A DNA stretch of 64,000 nucleotides from contig NZ_QPMJ01000001.1 in NCBI RefSeq assembly GCF_003369835.1, positions 620,001-684,000 on the forward strand, written 5' to 3'. The notes beneath the pieces were generated by a model, which did no database searches, had not been told where the DNA came from, and saw nothing but the letters and a program-made list of their open reading frames with translations. Position numbers and translations under genes: made by a program. This document shows, piece by piece, positions 16,242 to 24,498 of this stretch. Within the stretch, counting starts at the first letter, position 1; each line of letters begins with the position of its first letter. This DNA is from Halorussus rarus (GTDB taxonomy: Archaea; Halobacteriota; Halobacteria; Halobacteriales; Haladaptataceae).

Positions 16242-16781
16242 ATGATAGACTCTACGGTTATTGGTATACTGGGCGTGATTGTCGGAGCAGGAATTAGTGA
16301 AGTAGGAGCACATTTTCGGAACAAGCGCCAACAGGAGGCCACTGATAAACGTTTAGCTACGAGACAGATACTGGAAAATAAACGCCAAGTCGCTGAGCAT
16401 ATCCTTGGGCGGAAGGTAGACATTTTACTAGATTGCTATGCAGAGATGGAAGCAACACATCGTGAGGTGACACGATATCTTATCACCATACAGGAGGGGG
16501 AGGAATATGAGCATCCTCAAGAAATCCCAGAAATGTACGTTGACTCCCTTGAGGCAATAAGAAAAGCAAACGTCTTTCTCCCACCTTCAAAATCTGAAGA
16601 ACTCTATAATTTCATCGATGAAGTGCGAAAATCCAGTATTCATATTCAAAACGAATCAAACGGCTCGGATTCAGAATATGCTGATAAATTCCAGGAAGAC
16701 GCGTTTCAAGAAGCATATTCCGAAGCACGCAAAGTGATTGAATCGGAGCTTCGGGGTCCGCTTGAGCACTTGGAATTATAA
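16242..16781 (+). CDS. Membrane-anchored orphan protein in AT-rich island
   Basis: 179 residues from the ATG at 16242, chosen because a TATA box sits 27-32 nt upstream; an earlier in-frame start at 16191 would precede that box. Residues 4-25 (TVIGILGVIVGAGISEVGAHF) are one transmembrane helix. The rest is soluble, charged and mostly helical, starting with a basic stretch (RNKRQQEATDKR), with likely coiled coil to about residue 60. The gene is strikingly AT-rich (AGA, AAA, ATA and TTA codons) compared with its neighbours. I do not recognise a family. A horizontally acquired accessory gene, possibly viral or defence-related, is a guess. Confidence 0.75.
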   Translation: MIDSTVIGILGVIVGAGISEVGAHFRNKRQQEATDKRLATRQILENKRQVAEHILGRKVDILLDCYAEMEATHREVTRYLITIQEGEEYEHPQEIPEMYVDSLEAIRKANVFLPPSKSEELYNFIDEVRKSSIHIQNESNGSDSEYADKFQEDAFQEAYSEARKVIESELRGPLEHLEL

Positions 16782-16805
16782 TAGCCTCGGAAATACGGAT
16801 CTATT

Positions 16806-18356
16806 TTACTCCCCGCGCTTGGGCAGGTCCGCCACCGCCGGGCCGTCGAGCACCTCGCCGTCGACGGAGAACCGCGAGCCGTGGCAGGGGCAGTCCCACG
16901 ACTGCTCGGCGTCGTTCCAGTGGACGATGCAGTCCAGGTGCGTGCAGACCGCCGAGGTGACGTGGAGCTCCCCGTCCTCGTCGCGGGCCACCGCCCACTG
17001 TTTGCCGCCGCGGCGGACAACCTCGCCCTCGCCGGGCGCCACCTGGGGGTCCTCGCCGCGGAACGGCGCCTTCGCCCAGTCGCGGGTGAACTCCTTGCCG
17101 ACGTCGAGGTTCTCCGAGAGCAGGTCCTCGCCAGCGGCGTCGAGGTCGATGCGCTGAGGGTTGAAGGCGTCGGCCCACTTCGGCGTCGTCCCGCGCGCGT
17201 ACGACGCGAGCATCCGGCCCGCGGCGGTGCCGTTGGTCATGCCCCACCCGCCGAACCCGGTGGCGACGTAGACCCCGTCGGTGGTCGGGCCGAGGTCGCC
17301 CACGTACGGGATCTTGTCGACCGAGACGTAGTCCTGGGTCGACCAGCGGTACTTCACCTCCTCCACGTCGAAGTGGTCGTGCGTCTGGCGCTCCAGATTG
17401 CGGTACCGCTCGGCGGTCGACCCGCCCTGTCCCGTCTTGTGGTTCTGGCCGCCGACCAGCGCCACGGGGCCGTCGGCGCTCGGCACCGGCCGGACCGAGA
17501 AGTACGGCGACTCGTCCTGGTAGAACATGCCCGCCGGGGGCTCCTCGGCGAGTTCGACCGCCAGCACGTACGACCGCTTGGGGTACTGGCGCGCGAAGTA
17601 CGCCGCGGGGTCCTCGACGGGGAAGTGGGTGGTCACCAGCACGCTGTCGGCGGTCACGGTCCCGCGCTCGGTCTCGACCCGGCAGGGCGTCTCGTCGCCC
17701 CCGCCGACCCCCGACCGGTCCTCGATGTCGGTCACCTTCGTCTGCTCGAAGACGGAGGCGTCGCCCGCGTCCGGCAGGTCCTCGGCCAGCGCGAGCAGGT
17801 ACTTCCGGGGGTGGAACTGGGCCTGGTCGGCGAACTTCACGGCCCCGTGCGCCTCGCCGGGGAACGGCGGGTCGTCGACGTACGCGGCGGGGAGCCCGAG
17901 CCCCTCGGCGACCGTGGCCTCGCGCTCGACCGCGGCGCGCTGGTCGGCGCTCGCGGCGTAGGTGTACGCCGGGAGTCGCTCGAAGTCGCAGTCGATGGCG
18001 TGGGTCTCGACCCGGTCGGCGATCTCCTCGACGGCCGCGGCGTTGGCCGCGCCGTACTGCCGGGCCGCGGTCCGGCCGTGCCTGTCGAGGAGGTCGTCGT
18101 ACAGCAGCCCGTGCTGGGCGGTCACCTTCGCGGTCGTCTTGCCGGTGACGCCCTCGACGATGCGGTCGGACTCGAGCAGCGCGACCGACTGGCCGGCCTC
18201 GGCGCACTCCAGCGCCGCGGTCACGCCCGCGATGCCGCCGCCCACGACAGCCGTGTCGACCCGCCGGTCGCCGTCGAGCGGCGGGTAGTCGGTGCGCTCG
18301 GTCGTCTCCAGCCACAGCGATGCGCCCTCCCCGGGAAGCGCGTCTCTCTCACCCAT
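16806..18356 (-). CDS. FAD-dependent oxidoreductase with C-terminal Rieske domain
   Basis: 516 residues. An FAD-binding Rossmann motif opens the protein (DTAVVGGGIAGVTAALECAE, about 35-54), and the DAO-type FAD closure GDLGPTTDGVYVATGFGGWG is near 365. After about residue 430 follows a Rieske [2Fe-2S] domain with CTHLDC near 470 and CPCHGSRF near 488, all four ligands present. Such fusions pass electrons between a flavin and a Rieske cluster; the substrate is unknown. The protein lacks a signal peptide and should be cytoplasmic. It is convergent with the AT-rich gene and 40 nt from the acetyltransferase gene on the same strand. Confidence 0.92.
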   Translation of the reverse strand: MGERDALPGEGASLWLETTERTDYPPLDGDRRVDTAVVGGGIAGVTAALECAEAGQSVALLESDRIVEGVTGKTTAKVTAQHGLLYDDLLDRHGRTAARQYGAANAAAVEEIADRVETHAIDCDFERLPAYTYAASADQRAAVEREATVAEGLGLPAAYVDDPPFPGEAHGAVKFADQAQFHPRKYLLALAEDLPDAGDASVFEQTKVTDIEDRSGVGGGDETPCRVETERGTVTADSVLVTTHFPVEDPAAYFARQYPKRSYVLAVELAEEPPAGMFYQDESPYFSVRPVPSADGPVALVGGQNHKTGQGGSTAERYRNLERQTHDHFDVEEVKYRWSTQDYVSVDKIPYVGDLGPTTDGVYVATGFGGWGMTNGTAAGRMLASYARGTTPKWADAFNPQRIDLDAAGEDLLSENLDVGKEFTRDWAKAPFRGEDPQVAPGEGEVVRRGGKQWAVARDEDGELHVTSAVCTHLDCIVHWNDAEQSWDCPCHGSRFSVDGEVLDGPAVADLPKRGE

Positions 18357-18396
18357 GTGAACCCCCGAACCGCGTCCCGATTCGGCCTCGGCGCGC

Positions 18397-19059
18397 TTAA
18401 CCCCGGTGGCCCACTTGTCCGTCCGGTTTCCCGCCGCAGAACCGCTGCTCGGGGTCGGGGACCGCGTCGGGCGGGTCCACTCCGGCCTTTGCCGTCAGGA
18501 ACTCCCGTTCGACGGTCGAGAGCCCTTCGCGCTCGCGGTAGACGTCGAGGCCGGACTGGTACCGCTCCCGCGTGCGCTCGGCGGGCGCGACCATGACCAG
18601 CTCCGCTAGCCCCGTCTCCTCGCCGGCGGAGCCGAACCCGGCCTTCGAGAGCGCGTGGAAGGCGAAGGGGTTGTTCACCGCGATCTGTACCCGGTCGTAG
18701 CCCCGCTCGCGGAGGCGCTCGGTCGCGAACCGCGCGAGCCGCGCCCCCAATCCATCGCCGCGGCGGTCCCGCCGGACGGTCACGTACCGGAGCCACGCCG
18801 TCGCCGGGTCGGTCCTGTCCCCGTTGAACGCGATGGCGCCGACGATTCGGTCGTCCGCTATCCAGTCGGCGTCCGCGACCTGGGTGCCGTCGTCCGCGAC
18901 CGGCGCGTCGTCGCCGTGGTCCGACGCCTCGGCCTCGGGGTCGCGGACCACCGCCTTCCCGGTGTTCGACATCACGAACTTCCCGGCGTAGCTGAACTCG
19001 CGGTGGTCGAGCCGGAGTCGGGGCCCGTCGTCCGGCCACCCGACCAGCGCGTACTCCAT
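18397..19059 (-). CDS. GNAT-family N-acetyltransferase
   Basis: 220 residues, start MEYALVGWPDDGPRLRLDHR at 19059; the frame is open further upstream but overlaps the divergent gene. The acetyl-CoA site is visible as WLRYVTVRRDRRGDGLGARLA (motif A, R/QxxGxG/A) followed by VNNPFAFHALSKAGFGSAGE (motif B). The N-terminal 90 residues contain an extra beta-rich segment with an acidic loop. The acceptor substrate is unknown. It probably shares a transcript with the FAD-Rieske gene. It is divergent from the methyltransferase. Confidence 0.85.
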   Translation of the reverse strand: MEYALVGWPDDGPRLRLDHREFSYAGKFVMSNTGKAVVRDPEAEASDHGDDAPVADDGTQVADADWIADDRIVGAIAFNGDRTDPATAWLRYVTVRRDRRGDGLGARLARFATERLRERGYDRVQIAVNNPFAFHALSKAGFGSAGEETGLAELVMVAPAERTRERYQSGLDVYREREGLSTVEREFLTAKAGVDPPDAVPDPEQRFCGGKPDGQVGHRG

Positions 19060-19190
19060 GCCGACGGCTTGGGTCCGGCGCGGTAACTGTGCTTCGTTCG
19101 GGGCGGTATCGCGACTGCCGGACGTCGACCCCCGGCGACACGCTCGAACTGGAGGCCAGTTTTTTGCTCCGTCGCCCCGTCGACTCGACC

Positions 19191-19772
19191 ATGAGTCACG
19201 CGGGCGACGTCGCGACCTTCGACCGCGCTTCCCGGTTCTACGACTGGTTCTCGCCGTCCCCGGACCCCGCGGAGTTCCGGGAAGCCCTCTCGTTCGCGGA
19301 GCGGGACGTCGAGCGCGTCCTCGACGTGGGCGGGGGTACCGGCCGGGGCGCGAGCGCGCTCGACGCTCGCGAGCGAATCGTCGCCGACGCCGCGCCGGGG
19401 ATGACCCGGCAGGCCAGACGGAACGGTTTCGAGGCGGTCCGGGCCGACGCCGCCCGGCTTCCGTTCGCCGACGAGAGCGTCGACGCCGTGCTCGTCGTGG
19501 ACGCGCTCCACCACTTCGGCGACCCCGAGGCCGCGGTCGCGGAGGCCGCGCGAGTCCTGCGTCCCGGCGGCGTGCTCGTCGTCCGCGAGATCGACCCGGC
19601 GTCGCCGGTCGGCCGGGTCGTCGAGTGGGGCGAACACGCCTACGGCTTCGACTCGACGTTCTTCCCGCCCGCGGACCTCGGCCGCCTGGTCGCGGTCGCG
19701 GGCCTCGACGCCAAGTTCCGGTCGTCGGGGTTCGAGTACACCGTCGTAGGGCGGTTGCCCGGAACCGAGTGA
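19191..19772 (+). CDS. Class I SAM-dependent methyltransferase
   Basis: 193 residues from the ATG at 19191 (MSHAGDVATFDRASRFYDWF), the usual opening for UbiE-like small methyltransferases; the frame is open upstream but overlaps the promoter area. Motif I is RVLDVGGGTGRGASAL, motif II DAVLVVDALHHFGDPEAAV, motif III LRPGGVLVVREID. The C-terminal part (GEHAYGFDSTFFPPADL) would form the substrate lid. The methyl acceptor is unknown; quinone-type or small-molecule substrates are usual for this fold. It is convergent with the following NnrS/oxidase-like gene. Confidence 0.88.
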   Translation: MSHAGDVATFDRASRFYDWFSPSPDPAEFREALSFAERDVERVLDVGGGTGRGASALDARERIVADAAPGMTRQARRNGFEAVRADAARLPFADESVDAVLVVDALHHFGDPEAAVAEAARVLRPGGVLVVREIDPASPVGRVVEWGEHAYGFDSTFFPPADLGRLVAVAGLDAKFRSSGFEYTVVGRLPGTE

Positions 19773-19814
19773 CACCGCAGACCGCACGGTTGCCCGACCG
19801 GCGGACCGCCACGG

Positions 19815-21101
19815 TCAGTCGACCGGGCTCTCCGCGTCATCGGTGACGCCGGCGCCCATGCGGGGGTCGTCAGCCGGCCGGTCCAGCAGGGCGCGCCACA
19901 GGTCGGGGAGGAACACGAGCCACGCCAGTCCGACGAGCGCGTAGCCGGCGAGCGTCAGCGTCGCTTCGACCCCCTCGAACGCGGGGAAGGCGGTTAGCCA
20001 GAGCGCGGTCATCCCGGCGTTGACGGCGGCGACGCCCGCCCACCGCGGTCGGTGGGCGCTCGCATCGAGGGACGCGAGGAGGTCGGTCGGCGCCTCCCGC
20101 AGCGCGACCGCCACGGTCGGGAGCAGCCCCATCGCGAGCTGGAGCATCCAGCCGAGGACCAGCCCCTCGATGGCCGCCGCCTCGATGCCGGCCGCCGGCA
20201 CCGTCTCGGGGAACAGCAGCACCAGCGGCGCCCACGGCACGGGGAACACCAGCCAGAGGTACGCGCCGACGACGTGGCCGAATCGGGCGTCCCTGGCGCA
20301 CCCGCCGAGTCGCCACGTCCCGACGAGGTTCACGAGCAGCGCGAGCGTCCCGACCACGTACACCGCGAGTCCGGCCATCGTCAGGGCCTTTGCCGCCAGC
20401 CACGGACCGGCGACCAGGCCGGTCGCGCCGAGCGTCACGCCCCAGAACGTGACCGGCTTCAGCCGCGGGTAGCGCAGCGGCTCCCCGGCCAGCCTCGGCA
20501 CCAGGGCGAGCAGCGTCCCGGCGGCGACGAGCGCGAGGAACCCCCAGACGTTCGCGTGGACGTGGGCCTCGATGCTCCCGAAGTAGCCGCCCGGTCCGTG
20601 GACGCCCAGCAGCATGCCGAACGCCGCGAAGACGCCGACGACCAGGAACCACGGCGCGACCGCGTAGTAGCGGACCAGCCCCTCGTCGCGCCCCGCGACC
20701 GCCCCAAGATTCGTCCGGTACACCGAGACGACGAGCAGGCTGAGCGCGGCCAGCACGCCGGTCGCCCCGGCGACGGCCGCGGCGGTCGACCCGGTCGCCA
20801 TCCCCAGCAGCACGACGGGATAGCTGGCGTTCAGCGTCACCCATTGAAGCCAGCGGCCCCGCGAGGGCACCGTCTCACCGCCGCCGACCGCGGCCGCTAG
20901 GTTCGGGAGCGCGCCGAACAGCGCCTGGGTCATCGCGCCGATGGTCACGAAGTGTATCGTCAGCCACCGGAGCCGGGGGAGCGCGTCGATCAGTCCCGCC
21001 TCGACCGCGAGCTTCCCCGCCACCGCCGCCAGCCCGACCGTCAGGTACAGGCCGGCCATCAGCAGGAACGGGTTGGTTCGGAGTCGCATCCTCGATGTCA
21101 T
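19815..21101 (-). CDS. Twelve-helix NnrS/cbb3-oxidase-like membrane protein
   Basis: 428 residues if started MTSRMRLRTNPFLLMAGLYL at 21101; a frame start at 21140 is possible but lies in the likely promoter. About twelve hydrophobic helices follow. Histidines in the early helix HFVTIGAMTQALFGALPN and in EAHVHANVWGFLALVAAGTL recall heme ligands of heme-copper oxidase subunit I and of NnrS, the heme-copper membrane protein linked to nitric oxide tolerance. The oxidase copper-site residues are not obvious, so proton pumping cannot be assumed. It is divergent from a Bat-type regulator with a palindrome in between, which suggests regulated stress or respiratory use. Confidence 0.7.
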   Translation of the reverse strand: MTSRMRLRTNPFLLMAGLYLTVGLAAVAGKLAVEAGLIDALPRLRWLTIHFVTIGAMTQALFGALPNLAAAVGGGETVPSRGRWLQWVTLNASYPVVLLGMATGSTAAAVAGATGVLAALSLLVVSVYRTNLGAVAGRDEGLVRYYAVAPWFLVVGVFAAFGMLLGVHGPGGYFGSIEAHVHANVWGFLALVAAGTLLALVPRLAGEPLRYPRLKPVTFWGVTLGATGLVAGPWLAAKALTMAGLAVYVVGTLALLVNLVGTWRLGGCARDARFGHVVGAYLWLVFPVPWAPLVLLFPETVPAAGIEAAAIEGLVLGWMLQLAMGLLPTVAVALREAPTDLLASLDASAHRPRWAGVAAVNAGMTALWLTAFPAFEGVEATLTLAGYALVGLAWLVFLPDLWRALLDRPADDPRMGAGVTDDAESPVD

Positions 21102-21121
21102 ACCGGAGACTCGGGACGGGC

Positions 21122-21152
21122 GCTGGGTAGCGCTTCGCACGAAGCAGCCAGC
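21122..21152. promoter_or_regulatory. Nested palindrome between the oxidase-like gene and its regulator
   Basis: GCTTCG-CA-CGAAGC (21132-21145) is a perfect inverted repeat, and outer arms GCTGG (21122-21126) and CCAGC (21148-21152) extend it. It lies just upstream of the minus-strand start at 21101 and 68 nt from the divergent HTH gene. Operator or leader hairpin. Confidence 0.4.
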
Positions 21153-21219
21153 CCCGTCCTAGCATGTTAGACTGCACTTTTACCGGACCGCGGCCGCTCC
21201 TTCCGGACGGAGACTCCCG

Positions 21220-21867
21220 ATGCCACGGGCCAGACTAACCGTCACGCTCCCGGCGGACACGTGGATCGCCTCGCTGTCGAAAGCCTACCCCGACGCCGTC
21301 TTCCGGGTCGTCGCCACCCTCGGCGGCGAGGAGACCGGGGTCGCGCTCGTCGAACTGGTGACCGACGACCCGGTCCCGGTCGTGACCGACATCGAACGCC
21401 AGCCGGACGTGACCGACCTCGCGCTCCTCTGGAAGCGCGACGACGAGGCGCTGCTCCAGGTCGAGACCGCGGACCCGCTGCCGCTCGCCCCGGTCTGGCG
21501 GGCGGGCGTGCCCCTCCGGCTGCCGTTCGAGATCCGGGACGGGCGGACGACGTGGGAGACCACGACCACCGACGAGCGGCTGTCGGCGTTCGGCGAGGCG
21601 CTCGTCGAGGCGGGCGTCGAGTTCGACGTCGAGCACGTCCGGCGAGTCGACGCGACCCCGGCCGACCGCCTCCTGACCGACCGCCAGCTCGAGGTGCTCC
21701 GGGCCGCGGTCGAACTGGGGTACTACGAGACGCCCCGGACCGCGACGCTCACCGAGGTCGCCGAGTCGCTCGGCGTCACGACGGCGACCGCCAGCGACGT
21801 CCTCCACCGGGCCGAGGGGAAGCTGGTCGACTGGTTCCTCGACGAGGCCGCGCCGGACGTGCGGTGA
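21220..21867 (+). CDS. Bat-like HTH-10 transcriptional regulator
   Basis: 215 residues. The C-terminal 60 residues (LLTDRQLEVLRAAVELGYYE, TLTEVAESLGVTTATASDVL, HRAEGKLVDWFLDE) form the bacterio-opsin-activator HTH. The N-terminal 150 residues are the usual ligand-free-looking beta domain and contain no cysteine, unlike the HTH-10 protein at 347-1081, so it should sense something other than a metal or Fe-S cluster. It is divergent from the NnrS/oxidase-like gene, the most likely target. Confidence 0.88.
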   Translation: MPRARLTVTLPADTWIASLSKAYPDAVFRVVATLGGEETGVALVELVTDDPVPVVTDIERQPDVTDLALLWKRDDEALLQVETADPLPLAPVWRAGVPLRLPFEIRDGRTTWETTTTDERLSAFGEALVEAGVEFDVEHVRRVDATPADRLLTDRQLEVLRAAVELGYYETPRTATLTEVAESLGVTTATASDVLHRAEGKLVDWFLDEAAPDVR

Positions 21868-23087
21868 CGCGGGCAGTCGTCGGCCGGGCCTGACTCGCCG
21901 AATCCCGGCCGCGACCGCCCGGTTCCACGGGCCGGGTCCGCGAGCCGCATCGCGGGAATCATAACCGCGGGGGTCCAACTCGCAGCCATGAGCAACGCCG
22001 AAGGGCTGTTCCGGTCGCGGGTGGAGCGCTCGTCGGGCGCCGCGCTGCTCGCGCTCGGGGACCTGCTGGTGCTGGTCGGCTTCCTGATCGTGGGCGAGCT
22101 CCGCCACGGCGTGGACCCGATTCGGCAACCCCTCGTTGTCGCCGACACCGTGGCGCCGTTCCTCGTCGGCTGGATCGTCGCGTCCTTTGCAGCCGGCGCG
22201 TACGCTCCCGGCGCCACTCGCACCGTCAAGTCGGCGGTCGTCCGCGCGGTGGCCGCCTGGGTGCCCGCGGCCGCCATCGGACTGCTGCTCCGGTCGACCG
22301 AGCTCTTCCACGGCCAGTCGCCACTGTCGTTCGCGCTGGTCGTGACCGGTGTGGGCGTCGTCTCCTTCTCGCTCTGGCGCGCGGCGGTGGCGCTCCTGCG
22401 CTGAGCGACCGAGGTGGAACTGGCGGTTGAGAATTCGGGCCGACACTCCGCGCCGACCCGCCGATACTCCACGTAGGAGAAGACCGTGGCGTACAGCGAC
22501 ACCGCGACGACGGGAGCGACGACGAGGAGTTCGGCGTACGCGGGAACGAGCGCGCCCAGCGCGGCCACCACGCCCGCGAGCTTGAACAGCGGCGCGGCGC
22601 GCCGGTGGGTCCGGTCCCAGACCTCGTCGCTGGAGATGGTCCACGGCGTCCGGATGCCGACGAACCAGTTGCGCTCGGCGTGGGCCGAGAGGACGCCGAC
22701 GTAGTAGTACAGCGCGCCGACGGCGGGCGCGAGCCCTTGAATCATCTCGAACTCGTATCCGGCGTTGACGCCGACGACGAGCGCCTGGAGGTACGCCAGG
22801 AACGCGAGCACCAGCACGACGAAGGTGTCGTACTGCGCGCGGAACTCCGCGACGTTCTCGCCGAGCGGGTCGACCCGCGGGAGCGCGGCGAACAGTCCGA
22901 GCAGGGCCGCCATCAGCGCGGGAAAGAGTCCGAGGGCGAGCAGCCTGGGCATCCGGCCGTCCACTTCACCGGCGCCGTTCCAGTGGGTCGCCATCTCGGC
23001 GGGCATCTCGGGGTACGCGAGCGCGCCGAAGACGGCCGAAGCCGCCACGAGCGCGCCGCCGACCGCGTAGCCGCGTCGGACGTTCAT
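21723..23087 (-). CDS. SdpI/DUF1648-like membrane protein, stop codon apparently lost
   Basis: The first about 219 residues (23087 to about 22430) are a normal SdpI-like protein: DUF1648 block (YPEMPAEMATHWNGAGEVDG), then helices and the SdpI motif ERNWFVGIRTPWTISSDEVW with HRRAAPLFKLAGVVAALGAL. SdpI-type proteins end soon after the last helix (here near VEYRRVGAE), but this frame has no stop until 21723. It continues for 235 Ser/Thr/Arg-rich residues antisense to DUF3054 and the HTH gene. The tail looks non-coding. Either the native stop was mutated or a sequencing error hides it. SdpI relatives give immunity to toxic peptides in Bacillus; the role in archaea is unknown. Confidence 0.75.
   Translation of the reverse strand: MNVRRGYAVGGALVAASAVFGALAYPEMPAEMATHWNGAGEVDGRMPRLLALGLFPALMAALLGLFAALPRVDPLGENVAEFRAQYDTFVVLVLAFLAYLQALVVGVNAGYEFEMIQGLAPAVGALYYYVGVLSAHAERNWFVGIRTPWTISSDEVWDRTHRRAAPLFKLAGVVAALGALVPAYAELLVVAPVVAVSLYATVFSYVEYRRVGAECRPEFSTASSTSVAQRRSATAARQSEKETTPTPVTTSANDSGDWPWKSSVDRSSSPMAAAGTQAATARTTADLTVRVAPGAYAPAAKDATIQPTRNGATVSATTRGCRIGSTPWRSSPTIRKPTSTSRSPSASSAAPDERSTRDRNSPSALLMAASWTPAVMIPAMRLADPARGTGRSRPGFGESGPADDCPRHRTSGAASSRNQSTSFPSARWRTSLAVAVVTPSDSATSVSVAVRGVS
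21988..22404 (+). CDS. DUF3054 family membrane protein
   Basis: 138 residues with four hydrophobic helices: ALLALGDLLVLVGFLIVGEL, VADTVAPFLVGWIVASFAAG, VVRAVAAWVPAAAIGLLL and SFALVVTGVGVVSFSLWRAA. The pattern FLVGW between helices and the overall size match the DUF3054 family, common in haloarchaea and actinobacteria and without known function. It lies wholly inside the antisense extension of the SdpI-like frame on the other strand. Confidence 0.85.
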   Translation: MSNAEGLFRSRVERSSGAALLALGDLLVLVGFLIVGELRHGVDPIRQPLVVADTVAPFLVGWIVASFAAGAYAPGATRTVKSAVVRAVAAWVPAAAIGLLLRSTELFHGQSPLSFALVVTGVGVVSFSLWRAAVALLR

Positions 23088-23211
23088 ATCCGGGAGTTGT
23101 CGGCTTCGGGATATAAATGTGGGGTCCGGGCCGGGAGCGGCAGTCCGGAAACCGCGACAGTTCCGCCGGCTACCTCAACCCTTTTGCACGCCGGCGACCA
23201 GGCTTTGACGT

Positions 23212-23622
23212 ATGCCCGTAGAGAGCGACGCCGAACTGCGCGAACTGCTCGGGATGGAGCGCGTCGCGGTCGTCGGCTGCTCGTCCACGCCCGGCAAGGA
23301 CGCCCACGAGATACCCAAGTACCTGCTGGAGCGCGGGTACGAGGTGATCCCCGTCAACCCCACCGCCGACGAGATCTTCGGCCGGACCGCCTACGACTCG
23401 CTGGCCGACGTCGAGGAGACGGTCGACGTCGTGGACGTGTTCCGGCCGAGCGACGAGGTCTCGGGCATCGTCGACGAGGCGCTCGCCCGCGACGACGTGA
23501 AGGTCGTCTGGACGCAGCTCGGCATCGCCGACGACGAGGCGGCCGCACGCGCCGAGGACGCCGGCCTCCGGGTCGTCCAGGACAAGTGCATCAAGGTCGA
23601 GCACCAGCGGCTGGTCGCCTGA
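23212..23622 (+). CDS. CoA-binding Rossmann protein (YccU type)
   Basis: 136 residues. The whole protein is one CoA-binding domain: MERVAVVGCSSTPGKDAHEI (nucleotide loop), YEVIPVNPTADEIFGRTAYD, VDVVDVFRPSDEVSGIV, KVVWTQLGIADDEAA and the ending VVQDKCIKVEHQRL. It is related to the N-terminal domain of succinyl-CoA ligase alpha chains but has no ligase part. Bacterial YccU/YneT relatives bind CoA; the cellular role is not established. It stands alone between the divergent SdpI-like gene and the HAD gene. Confidence 0.93.
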   Translation: MPVESDAELRELLGMERVAVVGCSSTPGKDAHEIPKYLLERGYEVIPVNPTADEIFGRTAYDSLADVEETVDVVDVFRPSDEVSGIVDEALARDDVKVVWTQLGIADDEAAARAEDAGLRVVQDKCIKVEHQRLVA

Positions 23623-23674
23623 CGCGCCACTTCGGACCGACCACTTTTAACGGGTCGGCTCCTACTCCCGCTCG

Positions 23675-24343
23675 ATGACCGACGCGGACGTCGCTGCCGT
23701 CTTTCTCGACCTCGACGACACCATCTGCACGCATCCCGGGTCGACCGCCGACCGGCTCGCCGACGCCTTCGAAGCCGCGGGCGTCGACCCGTTCTTCGAC
23801 GTCGCCGACTTCCGGCGGTGGCTCCCGGAGGTGACCGCCGACTCCGCGGTCGAACTGCGCGAGCGGTGCTTCACCGGCATCGCCGACGAACGGGGTCGGA
23901 GCTGTGACGACGCGCTCGCGGTGGCCCGGGCCTACGAGGACCCCGACCCGACCGACGTCGAGTTCCTGCCCGGCGCGGAGTCTGCGCTCGACGCGCTGGG
24001 CGCGAGCCACGACCTCGCGCTGGTGACCAACGGCGACCGCGAGACCCAGACCGCGAAGCTGGCGGCGCTCGACATCGCCGACCGGTTCGACGCCGCGACG
24101 TTCACCGAGCCCGGCGGGCCGGTCAAGCCCGACCCGGACCACTTCCGCCGCACCCTCTCGGCGATGGACCTCGCGGCCGACCGGGCGGTCCACGTCGGCA
24201 ACTCGCTTCGCTCGGACGTGGCCGGCGCCCACGCCGCCGGCCTGACCTCGGTGTGGCTCGAGCAGGCCGACGCGACCGCGGAGTTCTCCCCGCACTACAC
24301 CATCGCGTCGATGCACGACCTGCGCGACCCGCCCTGGGTCTGA
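23675..24343 (+). CDS. HAD-superfamily hydrolase
   Basis: 222 residues with all four HAD motifs: FLDLDDTICTHPG (residues 8-20, nucleophile Asp plus general acid), LVTNGDRETQTAKL (Ser/Thr position occupied by TN), KPDPDHF (Lys) and VHVGNSLRSDVAGAHAAGL (acidic pair replaced partly: GNSLRSD). A helical cap lies between residues 20 and 90. It should be a Mg-dependent phosphatase for small phosphorylated metabolites; substrate unknown. It begins 52 nt after the CoA-binding gene and may be co-transcribed with it. Confidence 0.9.
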   Translation: MTDADVAAVFLDLDDTICTHPGSTADRLADAFEAAGVDPFFDVADFRRWLPEVTADSAVELRERCFTGIADERGRSCDDALAVARAYEDPDPTDVEFLPGAESALDALGASHDLALVTNGDRETQTAKLAALDIADRFDAATFTEPGGPVKPDPDHFRRTLSAMDLAADRAVHVGNSLRSDVAGAHAAGLTSVWLEQADATAEFSPHYTIASMHDLRDPPWV

Positions 24344-24498
24344 GCCGTCTCCGACAGATCCTCGTACCGTTTCTTCCGAATATCGGATGCCCGACCGACG
24401 GGTCGGCCGATTCCGTTCCATCGTAAGTGCGACACGTCCGCGAGTTATCTATTTAAAATCCAGAAGATACTTGAAATACGGTTCGGAGTCTTCGATTA

